Position numbers and translations under genes: made by a program | Shown here: one piece after another, positions 6,438-12,648 of the stretch | How the letters are laid out: each line of letters opens with the position of its first letter | How positions within the stretch are numbered: the first letter of the stretch is position 1 | Source: Actinomycetes bacterium | Lineage (GTDB): Bacteria; Actinomycetota; Acidimicrobiia; Acidimicrobiales; Palsa-688 | NCBI GenBank assembly: GCA_021846485.1 | Contig: JAJZWW010000025.1 | Location: 1 to 15,816 of the forward strand | Length of the DNA: 15,816 nucleotides | Reading direction: 5' to 3' | Notes under the pieces: generated by a model | What the model was told of the DNA's origin: nothing | What the model saw: the letters and a program-made list of their open reading frames with translations, nothing else | Database searches by the model: none

Positions 6438-6847
6438 GGCGCGCGACGCTCGGCCTCCCGGAGCCGGGCGACCATCACCTCGAGGAGGGCCCAGACGACC
6501 TCCGGGTGGTCCATGGCGAAGGGTCGGAACACCCACTGGGTGAGCATCAAGCACTGCAGATCGGTCCCGGCGGTCACCGTCGCCGAGCGGCGGTCGCGGT
6601 CGATGAGCGCCATCTCGCCGAAGTAGTCCGCCGGCCCGAGGGTACGGATCGCGGTGCCGTCCACCGAGACCGTCGCCGTGCCGTCCACGACCACCGTGAA
6701 GATCGTCCCGTACTCCTCCTGGTCGGTGAGGACTGTCCCGGCGGGGAAGGTCCTCTCGTGGGCCTCCCGGGCCAGTCGGGACAGCTCCTTGCGCGGCAAC
6801 ATGGAGAAGATCCCCACCCTCGACAGCACTTCCACCGCGTCGGCCAT
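6434..6847 (-). CDS. Stand-alone cyclic nucleotide-binding domain protein (Crp/CAP_ED fold)
   Basis: 137 residues consisting almost only of a cNMP-binding beta-roll. It has an N-terminal helix (VEVLSRVGIFSMLPRKELSR), the strand region FPAGTVLTDQEEYGTIFTVV, and the phosphate-binding cassette YFGEMALIDRDRRSATV with Glu78 and the Arg87/Ser88 pair that contact the cyclic phosphate in Crp-like proteins. C-terminal helices end in RLREAERRAP. There is no helix-turn-helix, so it is not a transcription factor by itself. It may bind cAMP or cGMP and act on a partner, or be a degenerate ligand-binding domain. It is first in the minus-strand operon. A TANNNT element six bases before the ATG and the absence of a Shine-Dalgarno suggest a leaderless transcript. 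Confidence 0.88.
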   Translation of the reverse strand: MADAVEVLSRVGIFSMLPRKELSRLAREAHERTFPAGTVLTDQEEYGTIFTVVVDGTATVSVDGTAIRTLGPADYFGEMALIDRDRRSATVTAGTDLQCLMLTQWVFRPFAMDHPEVVWALLEVMVARLREAERRAP

Positions 6848-6853
6848 CGCCCG

Positions 6854-6859
6854 ATGCTA
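6854..6859 (-). promoter_or_regulatory. Possible -10 element, leaderless promoter of the minus-strand operon
   Basis: TAGCAT on the minus strand fits TANNNT and ends six bases before the ATG at 6847. Transcription would therefore start at about the A of the start codon. No -35 consensus is seen at 17 bases. This would drive the cNMP-binding, VOC, GGT and Nudix genes together. Confidence 0.4.
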
Positions 6860-6917
6860 GCCGGGCGCTCCGCATCCCTCCCGCCCCGGACCCACGCTGC
6901 CGAGCCGCTCCGGGCGG

Positions 6918-6923
6918 TAGGCT
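6918..6923 (+). promoter_or_regulatory. Possible -10 element of the AI-2E-family gene
   Basis: TAGGCT matches TANNNT and lies 26 bases before the TTG start, leaving room for the AGGAGG ribosome binding site at 6938-6943. No -35 match is evident. The 102-base divergent region to the minus-strand operon holds both putative promoters. Confidence 0.3.
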
Positions 6924-6949
6924 CGACGGAGCTTCTGAGGAGGGCTCGG

Positions 6950-8215
6950 TTGCCGAAGTCGGCGCAGCGGTATCGAGGCCAGACCTTGTCGGGCCTTCGT
7001 CTCCGCCGCCTTCGTGCCCGAGCCGATCCTCCGCCCGAGCCGCCGGGCTGCCGTCAGCCAACCTCCGTAGCGGGTGAGAGCCCGCTCGACGACCTGCTCG
7101 GCGCCCACCAGATCGAACCGGAGCAGGTCGCCGCAGCAGCCGCCTCGGAGGCCGTCGCCTCCGAGGAGGAGGCCTACGGCCGCCTCGGGGCGCCCCTTGA
7201 CCGGCGGTCCCCGTTCTGGATCGGGGTGTCCGCCACCTTCGGGGTGGCCGTCGCCGGGGTCGTGCTCCTGGCCACGTACTACGCCCGCAACCTGCTGCTG
7301 CTCTTCGGCCTGTCGCTGTTCATCGCCGCCGGCCTCGATCCGGTCGTGGTCTGGCTGCACCGCCGGATGCCCCGTCCGGTGGCCGTCGGGGTGGTGATCG
7401 TCCTCGGCCTGGCCCTGGCCGGGGGGATCGGCGACCTCGCGGTGCCGGTCCTCGTCAAGCAGGTCACCACCCTCGCCGAGCACCTCCCCCGCTACTTCCG
7501 GGAGCTCAACGACCGCAGCTCGTTGGTCGGGCGGGTCAACACCCGCTACCACGTGGAGAGCCGGTTGCGGGCCGCCCTGGCCAACCGTTCGTCGGGGGTG
7601 GCGTCGGGACTGCTCGGGCTCGGGCGCGCGGTGCTCGGTGCGCTGGCCTCGGCCCTGGTGGTGGTGGTCGTGTCGACCTACCTGCTGTTCGACCTCCCCC
7701 GGTTCAAGCGGCTGGTATACGGACTCGTGCCGCGCAGCCGGCGGGCCCGCGCCGTGCTGCTCGGCGACCAGATCTTCGCCAAGGTCGGCGGCTACGTGCG
7801 CGGCAACGTGGTGGTCTCGGTGATCACCGGGGTGGGCACCTACGTCTGGTGCGCGGTCTTCGGCGTCCCCTACCCCCTGCTGCTCGCCGTGCTGGTGGCC
7901 GCCTTCGACCTGGTACCAGTCGTCGGCTCGACCGTCGGCGGGGTGGTCGTCGCCGCAGTGGCGCTCACCGTCTCGCTGCCGGTGGCCGCCGGGACCGTCG
8001 GCTTCTACCTCGCCTACCGCCTCCTCGAGGACTACCTGCTCAGCCCGCGGATCATGCGCCGGACCGTGGACGTCCCCGGCCTGGTGACCGTCGTCGCCAC
8101 CCTCGCCGGGGGGGTGCTTCTCGGGATCATCGGCGCGCTGGTCGCCATCCCCGTGGCCGCGGCGGTCAAGCTCCTCTTGGAGGAGCTCGCCGCACCCCGC
8201 CTCGAGCGGAGCTGA
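6950..8215 (+). CDS. AI-2E family (PerM-like) membrane transporter
   Basis: 421 residues from TTG 6950, which has a strong AGGAGG six bases upstream. No better start lies downstream before the first helix. The first ~85 residues are cytoplasmic and basic, then Ala/Glu-rich. Hydrophobic helices follow at about 90-109, 112-128 and 143-166, then a soluble loop (VKQVTTLAEHLPRYFRELND), a helix before FDLPRFKRLV, and a cluster of C-terminal helices. Family hallmarks are GYVRGNVVVSVITGVGTYV, AVLVAAFDLVPVVGSTVGG and LLEDYLLSPRIMRRTVDVPG. The family includes the AI-2 exporter TqsA and Na+/H+ antiporter-like members; the substrate cannot be inferred here. It is divergent from the cNMP-binding operon and the sequence continues into an orphan frame after its stop. 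Confidence 0.92.
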   Translation: MPKSAQRYRGQTLSGLRLRRLRARADPPPEPPGCRQPTSVAGESPLDDLLGAHQIEPEQVAAAAASEAVASEEEAYGRLGAPLDRRSPFWIGVSATFGVAVAGVVLLATYYARNLLLLFGLSLFIAAGLDPVVVWLHRRMPRPVAVGVVIVLGLALAGGIGDLAVPVLVKQVTTLAEHLPRYFRELNDRSSLVGRVNTRYHVESRLRAALANRSSGVASGLLGLGRAVLGALASALVVVVVSTYLLFDLPRFKRLVYGLVPRSRRARAVLLGDQIFAKVGGYVRGNVVVSVITGVGTYVWCAVFGVPYPLLLAVLVAAFDLVPVVGSTVGGVVVAAVALTVSLPVAAGTVGFYLAYRLLEDYLLSPRIMRRTVDVPGLVTVVATLAGGVLLGIIGALVAIPVAAAVKLLLEELAAPRLERS

Positions 8216-8410
8216 GCCGAGCTACGCCGCGTCGCGACTGGGGCCGACCACGCTGACCCGCTTCTGGCGCTCGCCACCAGCCACACCGTCGACGCCGTCC
8301 GGGGCGTGGTCCTGGCCGCCGGCTGGGCGGCCCCCGGCCTGCTGCTCGCCGCCGGCGGTGGGGTGATCCTCGCACTCCGGCGCCTCCGTCGCCGGTCGCC
8401 GCCGGCGTAG
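8216..8410 (+). pseudogene. Orphan C-terminal membrane-helix fragment
   Basis: Directly after the stop of the AI-2E gene and in the same frame, about 64 codons stay open to a TAG at 8408. They encode a hydrophobic helix (VVLAAGWAAPGLLLAAGGGV) followed by a basic end (LRRLRRRSPPA), with the high third-position GC of real genes. No ATG is present. The only GTG would start inside the helix. It resembles the membrane-anchoring C-terminus of DUF4349-type proteins, but this is a weak resemblance. It is probably the remnant of a truncated gene. An undetected small membrane protein or a read-through extension are less likely. Confidence 0.3.
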
Positions 8411-8425
8411 AGGCATGCTTGGGGG

Positions 8426-8494
8426 ATGAGCCCCACGGTCGTGGACACCCACTCCGGCCGGACCGACCACGCCGGCCCGGCCGGCGGGCGGTGA
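8426..8494 (+). CDS. Possible 22-residue leader peptide upstream of the histidine kinase
   Basis: A short frame begins with ATG at 8426 (MSPTVVDTHSG...) and ends in a TGA that overlaps the GTG of the kinase (GTGA), the same coupling used at other junctions here. The kinase has no good ribosome binding site of its own, so its translation may depend on this frame. The only purine-rich signal is GAGG about 12 bases upstream of the ATG. The peptide itself shows no recognised feature. It may be an artefact of high GC. Confidence 0.3.
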   Translation: MSPTVVDTHSGRTDHAGPAGGR

Positions 8495-9999
8495 CCGTCC
8501 CCCTCCTCGGTCGGCCCCCACGGGCGGCGACCCGGGTCCCGGCACCGGCCAGGGGCCGCCGGGTTGGGCGCTTCGCCGCCGGCTCGACAGCGGCGGTGGT
8601 GCTCACCGCCGGGCTCGCGTCGGCGCTGCTGCCCCTGCGCAGCCACCTGAGCGTGGCGACCACCGCCTTGGTGCTGGTGGTGCCGGTCGTGGTCGGCGTG
8701 GCCGTCGGCGGCTTCGCCGCCGGCGCCCTCGCGACCGCGGTGGGCTTCCTGGTCTACGACTTGGTCTTCATCCCTCCGTACTACACGCTCACGGTCAGCT
8801 CCGCCCAGGACTGGACCGCCCTCGGCGTGTACGCGGTGGTGATGGTCGTCGTGTCCCGGGTCGTCGACCGACTCGAGGCGACCCGCTCCGAGGCACAGGC
8901 GCGCGCCGGGGAGCTGCGCCGGCTCTTCGACGTCTCGGAGCTGCTCGTGCGCGACGCCTCGGAGGCGGCTCTCCTCGACGGCATCGTCCGGGCGGTGGCC
9001 CAGGCCTTCGAGCTCGAGGGCGCCGCTCTCCTGCTCCCCTCCGCCGACGGCCTCGGGCTAGCCGCCTCCTCGGGCACCGCCCTGACCGATGACGAGCTGG
9101 GGGCGCTGTCAGCGGGGGCCCGCCCCCCAGCCGGCTCCCACCTGCGCTCGGTCGCCCTGGTCGCCTCTGGACGCCCCGTCGGCCTGCTCGCCCTGCGGGG
9201 AGCGCCCGGCGACGGCGACGCCGGCGAGGAGCTCCTGCGGGCCTTCGCCAACCACCTGGCGCTGGCGCTCGAGCGGGCGCAGCTCCAGGAGCAGGCGTTG
9301 CGGGCCGGGGTGCTCGAAGAAGCCGACCGCCTCCGCCGCGGCCTGGTCGGCGCGGTGTCCCACGACCTGCGCACCCCGCTGGCGACGATCAAGGTGGCCA
9401 CCTCTGCCCTGCTCGACGGGGACGCCCCCGTGCCGACCTCCGACGCCCACGAGCTGCTCGAGCTGGTGGACAGGCAGGCCGACCGCCTCGACCGGCTGGT
9501 CGCCAACCTCCTCGACATGACCCGCATCCAGGCAGGGGCGCTCGAGCTGCGGCGTGCTGCGACGAGCGTGGCCGAGCTGCTCGAGGACGCCCTCGGCCGG
9601 CTCGGCCCGTCCACCGACCGGGCGCGCGTCGCGACCGACCTGCCCGCTGACCTGCCCCTCGTCGAGGTCGACCGGGTCCTCGTGGCCGCGGTGCTGGCCA
9701 ACCTGGTGGACAATGCCCTGCGCTACGGGCCCACCGACCGACCGGTGACCGTCGGCGCCCGGCCGGCGGCCCCCGGGAAGGTGGTGGTGTCGGTCGCCGA
9801 CCGCGGCCCGGGCCTCCCGTCGGCTCCCGGGGAAGCCGGCCTCTTCGAGTCGCTCGGCCGGAGGGAGGCCGGGGGCGCCGGCGGTCTCGGGCTGGCGATC
9901 GTCGCGTCGTTCGTGGAGGCCCACGGCGAGCGGGTGTGGGCCGAGCGGCGTGCCGGAGGGGGCAACCGGGTGCGCTTCACCCTCCCGGCCGCCCGCTGA
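8491..9999 (+). CDS. kdpD: KdpD-like sensor histidine kinase lacking the KdpD/Usp N-terminal domains
   Basis: 502 residues from GTG 8491. It begins with DUF4118, the KdpD transmembrane region: helices between about 30 and 130, with the signature FIPPYYTLTV at residues 93-102. A GAF-like region follows (about 145-275, starting RLFDVSELLVRDASEAALLD). Next are the HisKA domain with phospho-acceptor His291 (GAVSHDLRTPLATI) and the HATPase domain with the N box around Asn408 (LANLVDNALRYG), the G1 box at Asp437 (DRGPGLP) and the G2 box near Gly464 (GGLGLAIV). Full KdpD carries roughly 350 or more extra N-terminal residues with Walker and Usp domains. Those are absent here but appear in a separate reading frame starting at 15564. 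KdpE follows after three bases. The symbol is given for the C-terminal half of KdpD; the protein is presumably the potassium-responsive kinase. Confidence 0.88.
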   Translation: MTVPLLGRPPRAATRVPAPARGRRVGRFAAGSTAAVVLTAGLASALLPLRSHLSVATTALVLVVPVVVGVAVGGFAAGALATAVGFLVYDLVFIPPYYTLTVSSAQDWTALGVYAVVMVVVSRVVDRLEATRSEAQARAGELRRLFDVSELLVRDASEAALLDGIVRAVAQAFELEGAALLLPSADGLGLAASSGTALTDDELGALSAGARPPAGSHLRSVALVASGRPVGLLALRGAPGDGDAGEELLRAFANHLALALERAQLQEQALRAGVLEEADRLRRGLVGAVSHDLRTPLATIKVATSALLDGDAPVPTSDAHELLELVDRQADRLDRLVANLLDMTRIQAGALELRRAATSVAELLEDALGRLGPSTDRARVATDLPADLPLVEVDRVLVAAVLANLVDNALRYGPTDRPVTVGARPAAPGKVVVSVADRGPGLPSAPGEAGLFESLGRREAGGAGGLGLAIVASFVEAHGERVWAERRAGGGNRVRFTLPAAR

Positions 10000-10002
10000 G
10001 CG

Positions 10003-10689
10003 GTGGCCCGGGTGCTGGTCGTCGACGACGACCGGGCTCTCCTGCGGGCCATGCGGGTCGGTCTCGCGGCCAAGGGCCACGCGGTGTCGGTGGCGGCGCG
10101 CGCCGACGAGGGACTGGCGAAGGTCGCCGGCGAGCGCCCTGAGGTCGTGGTCCTGGACCTCGGGCTGCCCGACCTCGACGGCCTCGAGGTGTGCCGACGG
10201 ATCCGCGGTTGGAGCGACGTTCCCGTGGTGGTGCTGTCGGCCGACGGTCTCGAGGCCCGCAAGGTCGCGGCGCTGGACCTCGGTGCCGACGACTACGTGA
10301 CCAAGCCGTTCGGGATGGCAGAGCTCGAGGCCCGCATCCGCGCCGCCCTCCGCCACCGGCTCGCAGCGGGCGGTGAGCCGGTCGAGCTCCGGATCGGCGA
10401 CGTGGAGATCGACCTCCTCCACCACCAGGCCCGCCTCCGGGGCCGGGACCTGGAGCTCACCGCCCGGGAGTTCGACCTGCTCACCTACCTGGCCCACCAC
10501 GCCGGCAAGGTCTGCACCCACCAGATGATCCTCAGAGCGGTCTGGGGCGGCGAGTACGGCAACGAGGCCGAGTCGCTGCGCACCTACATCTACCGGCTCC
10601 GCCGGAAGCTCGACGACTCCGGCGGAGCGCTGCTGCGCACCTCCCCGGGCATCGGCTACTCGCTCGGCGCCCATCCCCCGGCCGGATAG
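10003..10689 (+). CDS. kdpE: KdpE-type response regulator (OmpR family)
   Basis: 228 residues from GTG 10003, three bases after the kinase stop. The receiver domain (about 1-118) has the acidic pocket Asp8/Asp9 (VLVVDDD), phospho-acceptor Asp52 (VVLDLGLPDLDG) and Lys101 (YVTKPFGM). The C-terminal OmpR-type winged helix (about 128-225) contains LTAREFDLLTYLAHHAGKV and the recognition region SLRTYIYRLRRKLDD. The best match by pattern is KdpE, supported by the kinase upstream and the kdp structural genes downstream. Phosphorylated KdpE would bind the region 10690-10784 and turn on the transporter genes. Placing kinase and regulator before kdpFABC differs from the common kdpFABC-DE order. Confidence 0.93.
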   Translation: MARVLVVDDDRALLRAMRVGLAAKGHAVSVAARADEGLAKVAGERPEVVVLDLGLPDLDGLEVCRRIRGWSDVPVVVLSADGLEARKVAALDLGADDYVTKPFGMAELEARIRAALRHRLAAGGEPVELRIGDVEIDLLHHQARLRGRDLELTAREFDLLTYLAHHAGKVCTHQMILRAVWGGEYGNEAESLRTYIYRLRRKLDDSGGALLRTSPGIGYSLGAHPPAG

Positions 10690-10711
10690 CCGACCAGGGC
10701 GACGACAGCTC

Positions 10712-10761
10712 CGTTCACGAAGTATTGACGCTCCCGCCCGGCGCGTTCAGCCGACGTTCAC
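10712..10761. promoter_or_regulatory. Candidate KdpE operator: three CGTTCA repeats
   Basis: CGTTCAC occurs at 10712-10718, CGTTCAG at 10744-10750 and CGTTCAC at 10755-10761. The last two start exactly 11 bases apart, and the first lies 32 bases (about three turns) before the second. Direct half-sites one helical turn apart are typical for OmpR-family dimers. A TTGACG at 10725-10730 could be a -35, but no convincing -10 follows it. The binding role is inferred. Confidence 0.45.
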
Positions 10762-10775
10762 AGTCCGGGCGGGAG
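10731..10775. repeat. 11-bp inverted repeat in the kdp leader overlapping the ribosome binding site
   Basis: CTCCCGCCCGG (10731-10741) is the exact reverse complement of CCGGGCGGGAG (10765-10775), with a 23-base spacer holding two GTTCA repeats. The right arm overlaps the GGAGG (10772-10776) that serves the ATG at 10785. If transcribed, the hairpin would hide that ribosome binding site. Confidence 0.7.
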
Positions 10776-10784
10776 GGTGGGGCC

Positions 10785-10868
10785 ATGGCCGATCTGCTCT
10801 CTGTCATCGGGATCGTCGCGTTCGTCGCGGTGTCCCTCGCCTTGATCTGGGCCCTGGAGCGGGTGTGA
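10785..10868 (+). CDS. 27-residue membrane peptide preceding KdpF
   Basis: MADLLSVIGIVAFVAVSLAL followed by IWALERV: one hydrophobic helix with a charged C-terminal end. It has GGAGG eight bases upstream and its stop overlaps the kdpF start (GTGTGA). Very small single-helix frames of similar pattern (a helix ending in a basic or acidic pair) precede kdpF in some other genomes, as far as I recall, but are rarely annotated. It is too short for similarity to prove function. A second KdpF-like accessory of the Kdp complex or a translational leader are both possible. Confidence 0.6.
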   Translation: MADLLSVIGIVAFVAVSLALIWALERV

Positions 10869-10954
10869 GCGCCGTCGACGCCGTCCTCCTCGCCCTCTCC
10901 GTGTTCCTGTTCGCCTACCTCGGCGTCGCCATGTTCAAGCCGGAGTGGTTCTAG
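10865..10954 (+). CDS. kdpF: KdpF, small subunit of the K+-transporting ATPase
   Basis: 29 residues starting at a GTG that overlaps the previous stop. The single helix (AVLLALSVFLFAYLGVAMFK) followed by PEWF matches the KdpF pattern of one membrane helix with a YLxxAxxxPExF ending. KdpF is a lipid-like stabiliser of the KdpABC complex in the cytoplasmic membrane. It ends two bases before the kdpA start. Position and pattern make the assignment strong despite the small size. Confidence 0.88.
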   Translation: MSAVDAVLLALSVFLFAYLGVAMFKPEWF

Positions 10955-10956
10955 AG

Positions 10957-12648
10957 ATGGGCTTCTTCTGGACGATCGTCGTCCTCGTGGTGGTGCTCGG
11001 CTTCGCCTGGCGCTTCCTCGGCTCGTACATGGCGGCGGTCTTCGACGGCCGGGTGCACTTCCTCGGCTGGCTCGAGCGCCCGGTCTACTGGGCGCTCGGC
11101 ACCGGGCCCGACCACGAGCAGACCTGGAAGCGCTACGCCGTGTCCATGATCGTCTACTCGGGGGTGGCCATCGGGGTCGCCTACCTGATCATGAGGATCC
11201 AGGGCCACCTGCCGCTCGACCCCCAGCACCTCGGCGGGGTGCCGCAGGCTCTGTCGTTCAACACCGCGGTGTCGTTCGTCACCAACACCAACTGGCAGAA
11301 CTACGGCGGCGAGACGACCATGTCGTACTTCTCCCAGATCGGCGCGCTGACAGTGCAACAGTTCGCCTCCTGTGCCGTGGGCGTGGCCGTCGCCATCGCC
11401 TTGGTGCGCGGGTTCGCTCGGCGCAACAGCCCGACGATCGGGAACTTCTGGGTGGACGTCACCCGCTTCACCATCTACGTCCTCGTCCCGGTGAGCTTCG
11501 TCGCCGGGATCATCCTCGTGAGCCAGGGGGCGGTGCAGACCCTCGCCGGGCCGGCGACGATCCACGACGCCTTGAACGGGGTCACCCAGACCATCGCCCG
11601 GGGCCCGGCCGCCTTCATGGGCTCGATCATGCAGTTCGGCACCAACGGCGGCGGGTTCTTCAACGTCGACCTGGCGCATCCCCTGGAGAACCCGACCGGG
11701 CTCACCAACCTCCTCTACATCGTGCTGACGCTCTCGATCCCGGTCGCGCTCACCTACACCTTCGGCAAGATGGTCGGCAGCATCCGCCAGGGGACCGCGC
11801 TGCTTGCCGCGATGACGATCATCTTCGGGGTCTGGGTCGGCTTCACCAGCTACGCCGAGCACCAGCCCAACCCCGCGGTGGCCGCCGCCGGGGTGGCCAA
11901 CACCCATGTCGGCAACACCGAGGGCAAGGAGGTCCGCTTCGGGGACACGAGCAGCGCCCTGTTCAACGTGTCGATGACCCAGACCTCCGACGGGGCGGTC
12001 GACAGCGCCGGCGACTCCTACAACCCGATGGGCGGCTTCGGGCTGCTGACCGGCATGATGCTCGGGGAGGTGACCCCGGGGGGCACCGGCTCGGGCCTCT
12101 ACACCATCCTCGTCTACGCCATCGTCGCCGTGTTCATCGGCGGGCTGATGATCGGGCGCACCCCCGAGTACCTCGGCAAGAAGATCCAGGCCAAGGAGGT
12201 GAAGCTCGCCGGCCTGGCGGCCCTGGTGATGCCACTCACCGTGCTCGTGCTCACCGGCATCGCGGTGTCGGTGCACGCCGGCCAGGCGGGGCCGCTCAAC
12301 AAGGGGCCCCACAGGTTCACCGAGATCCTCTACGCCTTCACCTCCCAGGGCAACAACAACGGATCGGCCTTCGCCGGGCTGAACAGCAACACCGACTTCT
12401 ACAACATCGTCGGGGCGATCGACATGCTCCTCGGCCGCTTCGGGATCATGATCCCGGTGCTCGCACTCGGCGGCTCCCTGGCGGCCAAGCAGGTCGTCCC
12501 GCCGTCGGCAGGTACGTTCCGCACCGACAACGGCATGTTCGTGGGGCTCACCATCGGGGTGATCCTCATCATCGGCGGCCTGACCTTCTTCCCCGCCGCG
12601 TCCCTCGGTCCGATCGTCGAGCAGCTGAGCCACGGGAAGTTCTTCTGA
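10957..12648 (+). CDS. kdpA: KdpA, potassium-binding/translocating subunit
   Basis: 563 residues, normal for KdpA, a K+-channel-like protein with four repeated membrane-pore-membrane units. The four filter loops are visible: TNTNWQNYGGE (109-119), GTNGGGFFN (228-236), GEVTPGGTGSG (370-380) and TSQGNNNGSAFAG (462-474). The N-terminal MGFFWTIVVLVVVLGFAWRF is the first helix. It selects and conducts K+ into the intersubunit tunnel to KdpB. The ATG at 10957 is preferred over an in-frame GTG at 10945, which would lie inside kdpF. Its stop overlaps the kdpB start (TGATG), so translation is coupled. The filters look intact, so the transporter should be functional. Confidence 0.97.
   Translation: MGFFWTIVVLVVVLGFAWRFLGSYMAAVFDGRVHFLGWLERPVYWALGTGPDHEQTWKRYAVSMIVYSGVAIGVAYLIMRIQGHLPLDPQHLGGVPQALSFNTAVSFVTNTNWQNYGGETTMSYFSQIGALTVQQFASCAVGVAVAIALVRGFARRNSPTIGNFWVDVTRFTIYVLVPVSFVAGIILVSQGAVQTLAGPATIHDALNGVTQTIARGPAAFMGSIMQFGTNGGGFFNVDLAHPLENPTGLTNLLYIVLTLSIPVALTYTFGKMVGSIRQGTALLAAMTIIFGVWVGFTSYAEHQPNPAVAAAGVANTHVGNTEGKEVRFGDTSSALFNVSMTQTSDGAVDSAGDSYNPMGGFGLLTGMMLGEVTPGGTGSGLYTILVYAIVAVFIGGLMIGRTPEYLGKKIQAKEVKLAGLAALVMPLTVLVLTGIAVSVHAGQAGPLNKGPHRFTEILYAFTSQGNNNGSAFAGLNSNTDFYNIVGAIDMLLGRFGIMIPVLALGGSLAAKQVVPPSAGTFRTDNGMFVGLTIGVILIIGGLTFFPAASLGPIVEQLSHGKFF

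Noticed and set aside
7069..7086. Hairpin AGCGGG-TGAGAG-CCCGCT as a possible riboswitch or attenuator
   Set aside because: It lies inside the coding start region of the AI-2E gene, is short, and matches no riboswitch pattern I know.
10725..10753. TTGACG at 10725-10730 as a standard -35 for kdp
   Set aside because: The bases at the matching -10 distance (CAGCCG) do not resemble TANNNT, so no promoter is called; only noted.
10951..12633. A 560-codon minus-strand frame over kdpA
   Set aside because: Antisense shadow dominated by Glu, Asp, His and Gly; kdpA is complete on the other strand.
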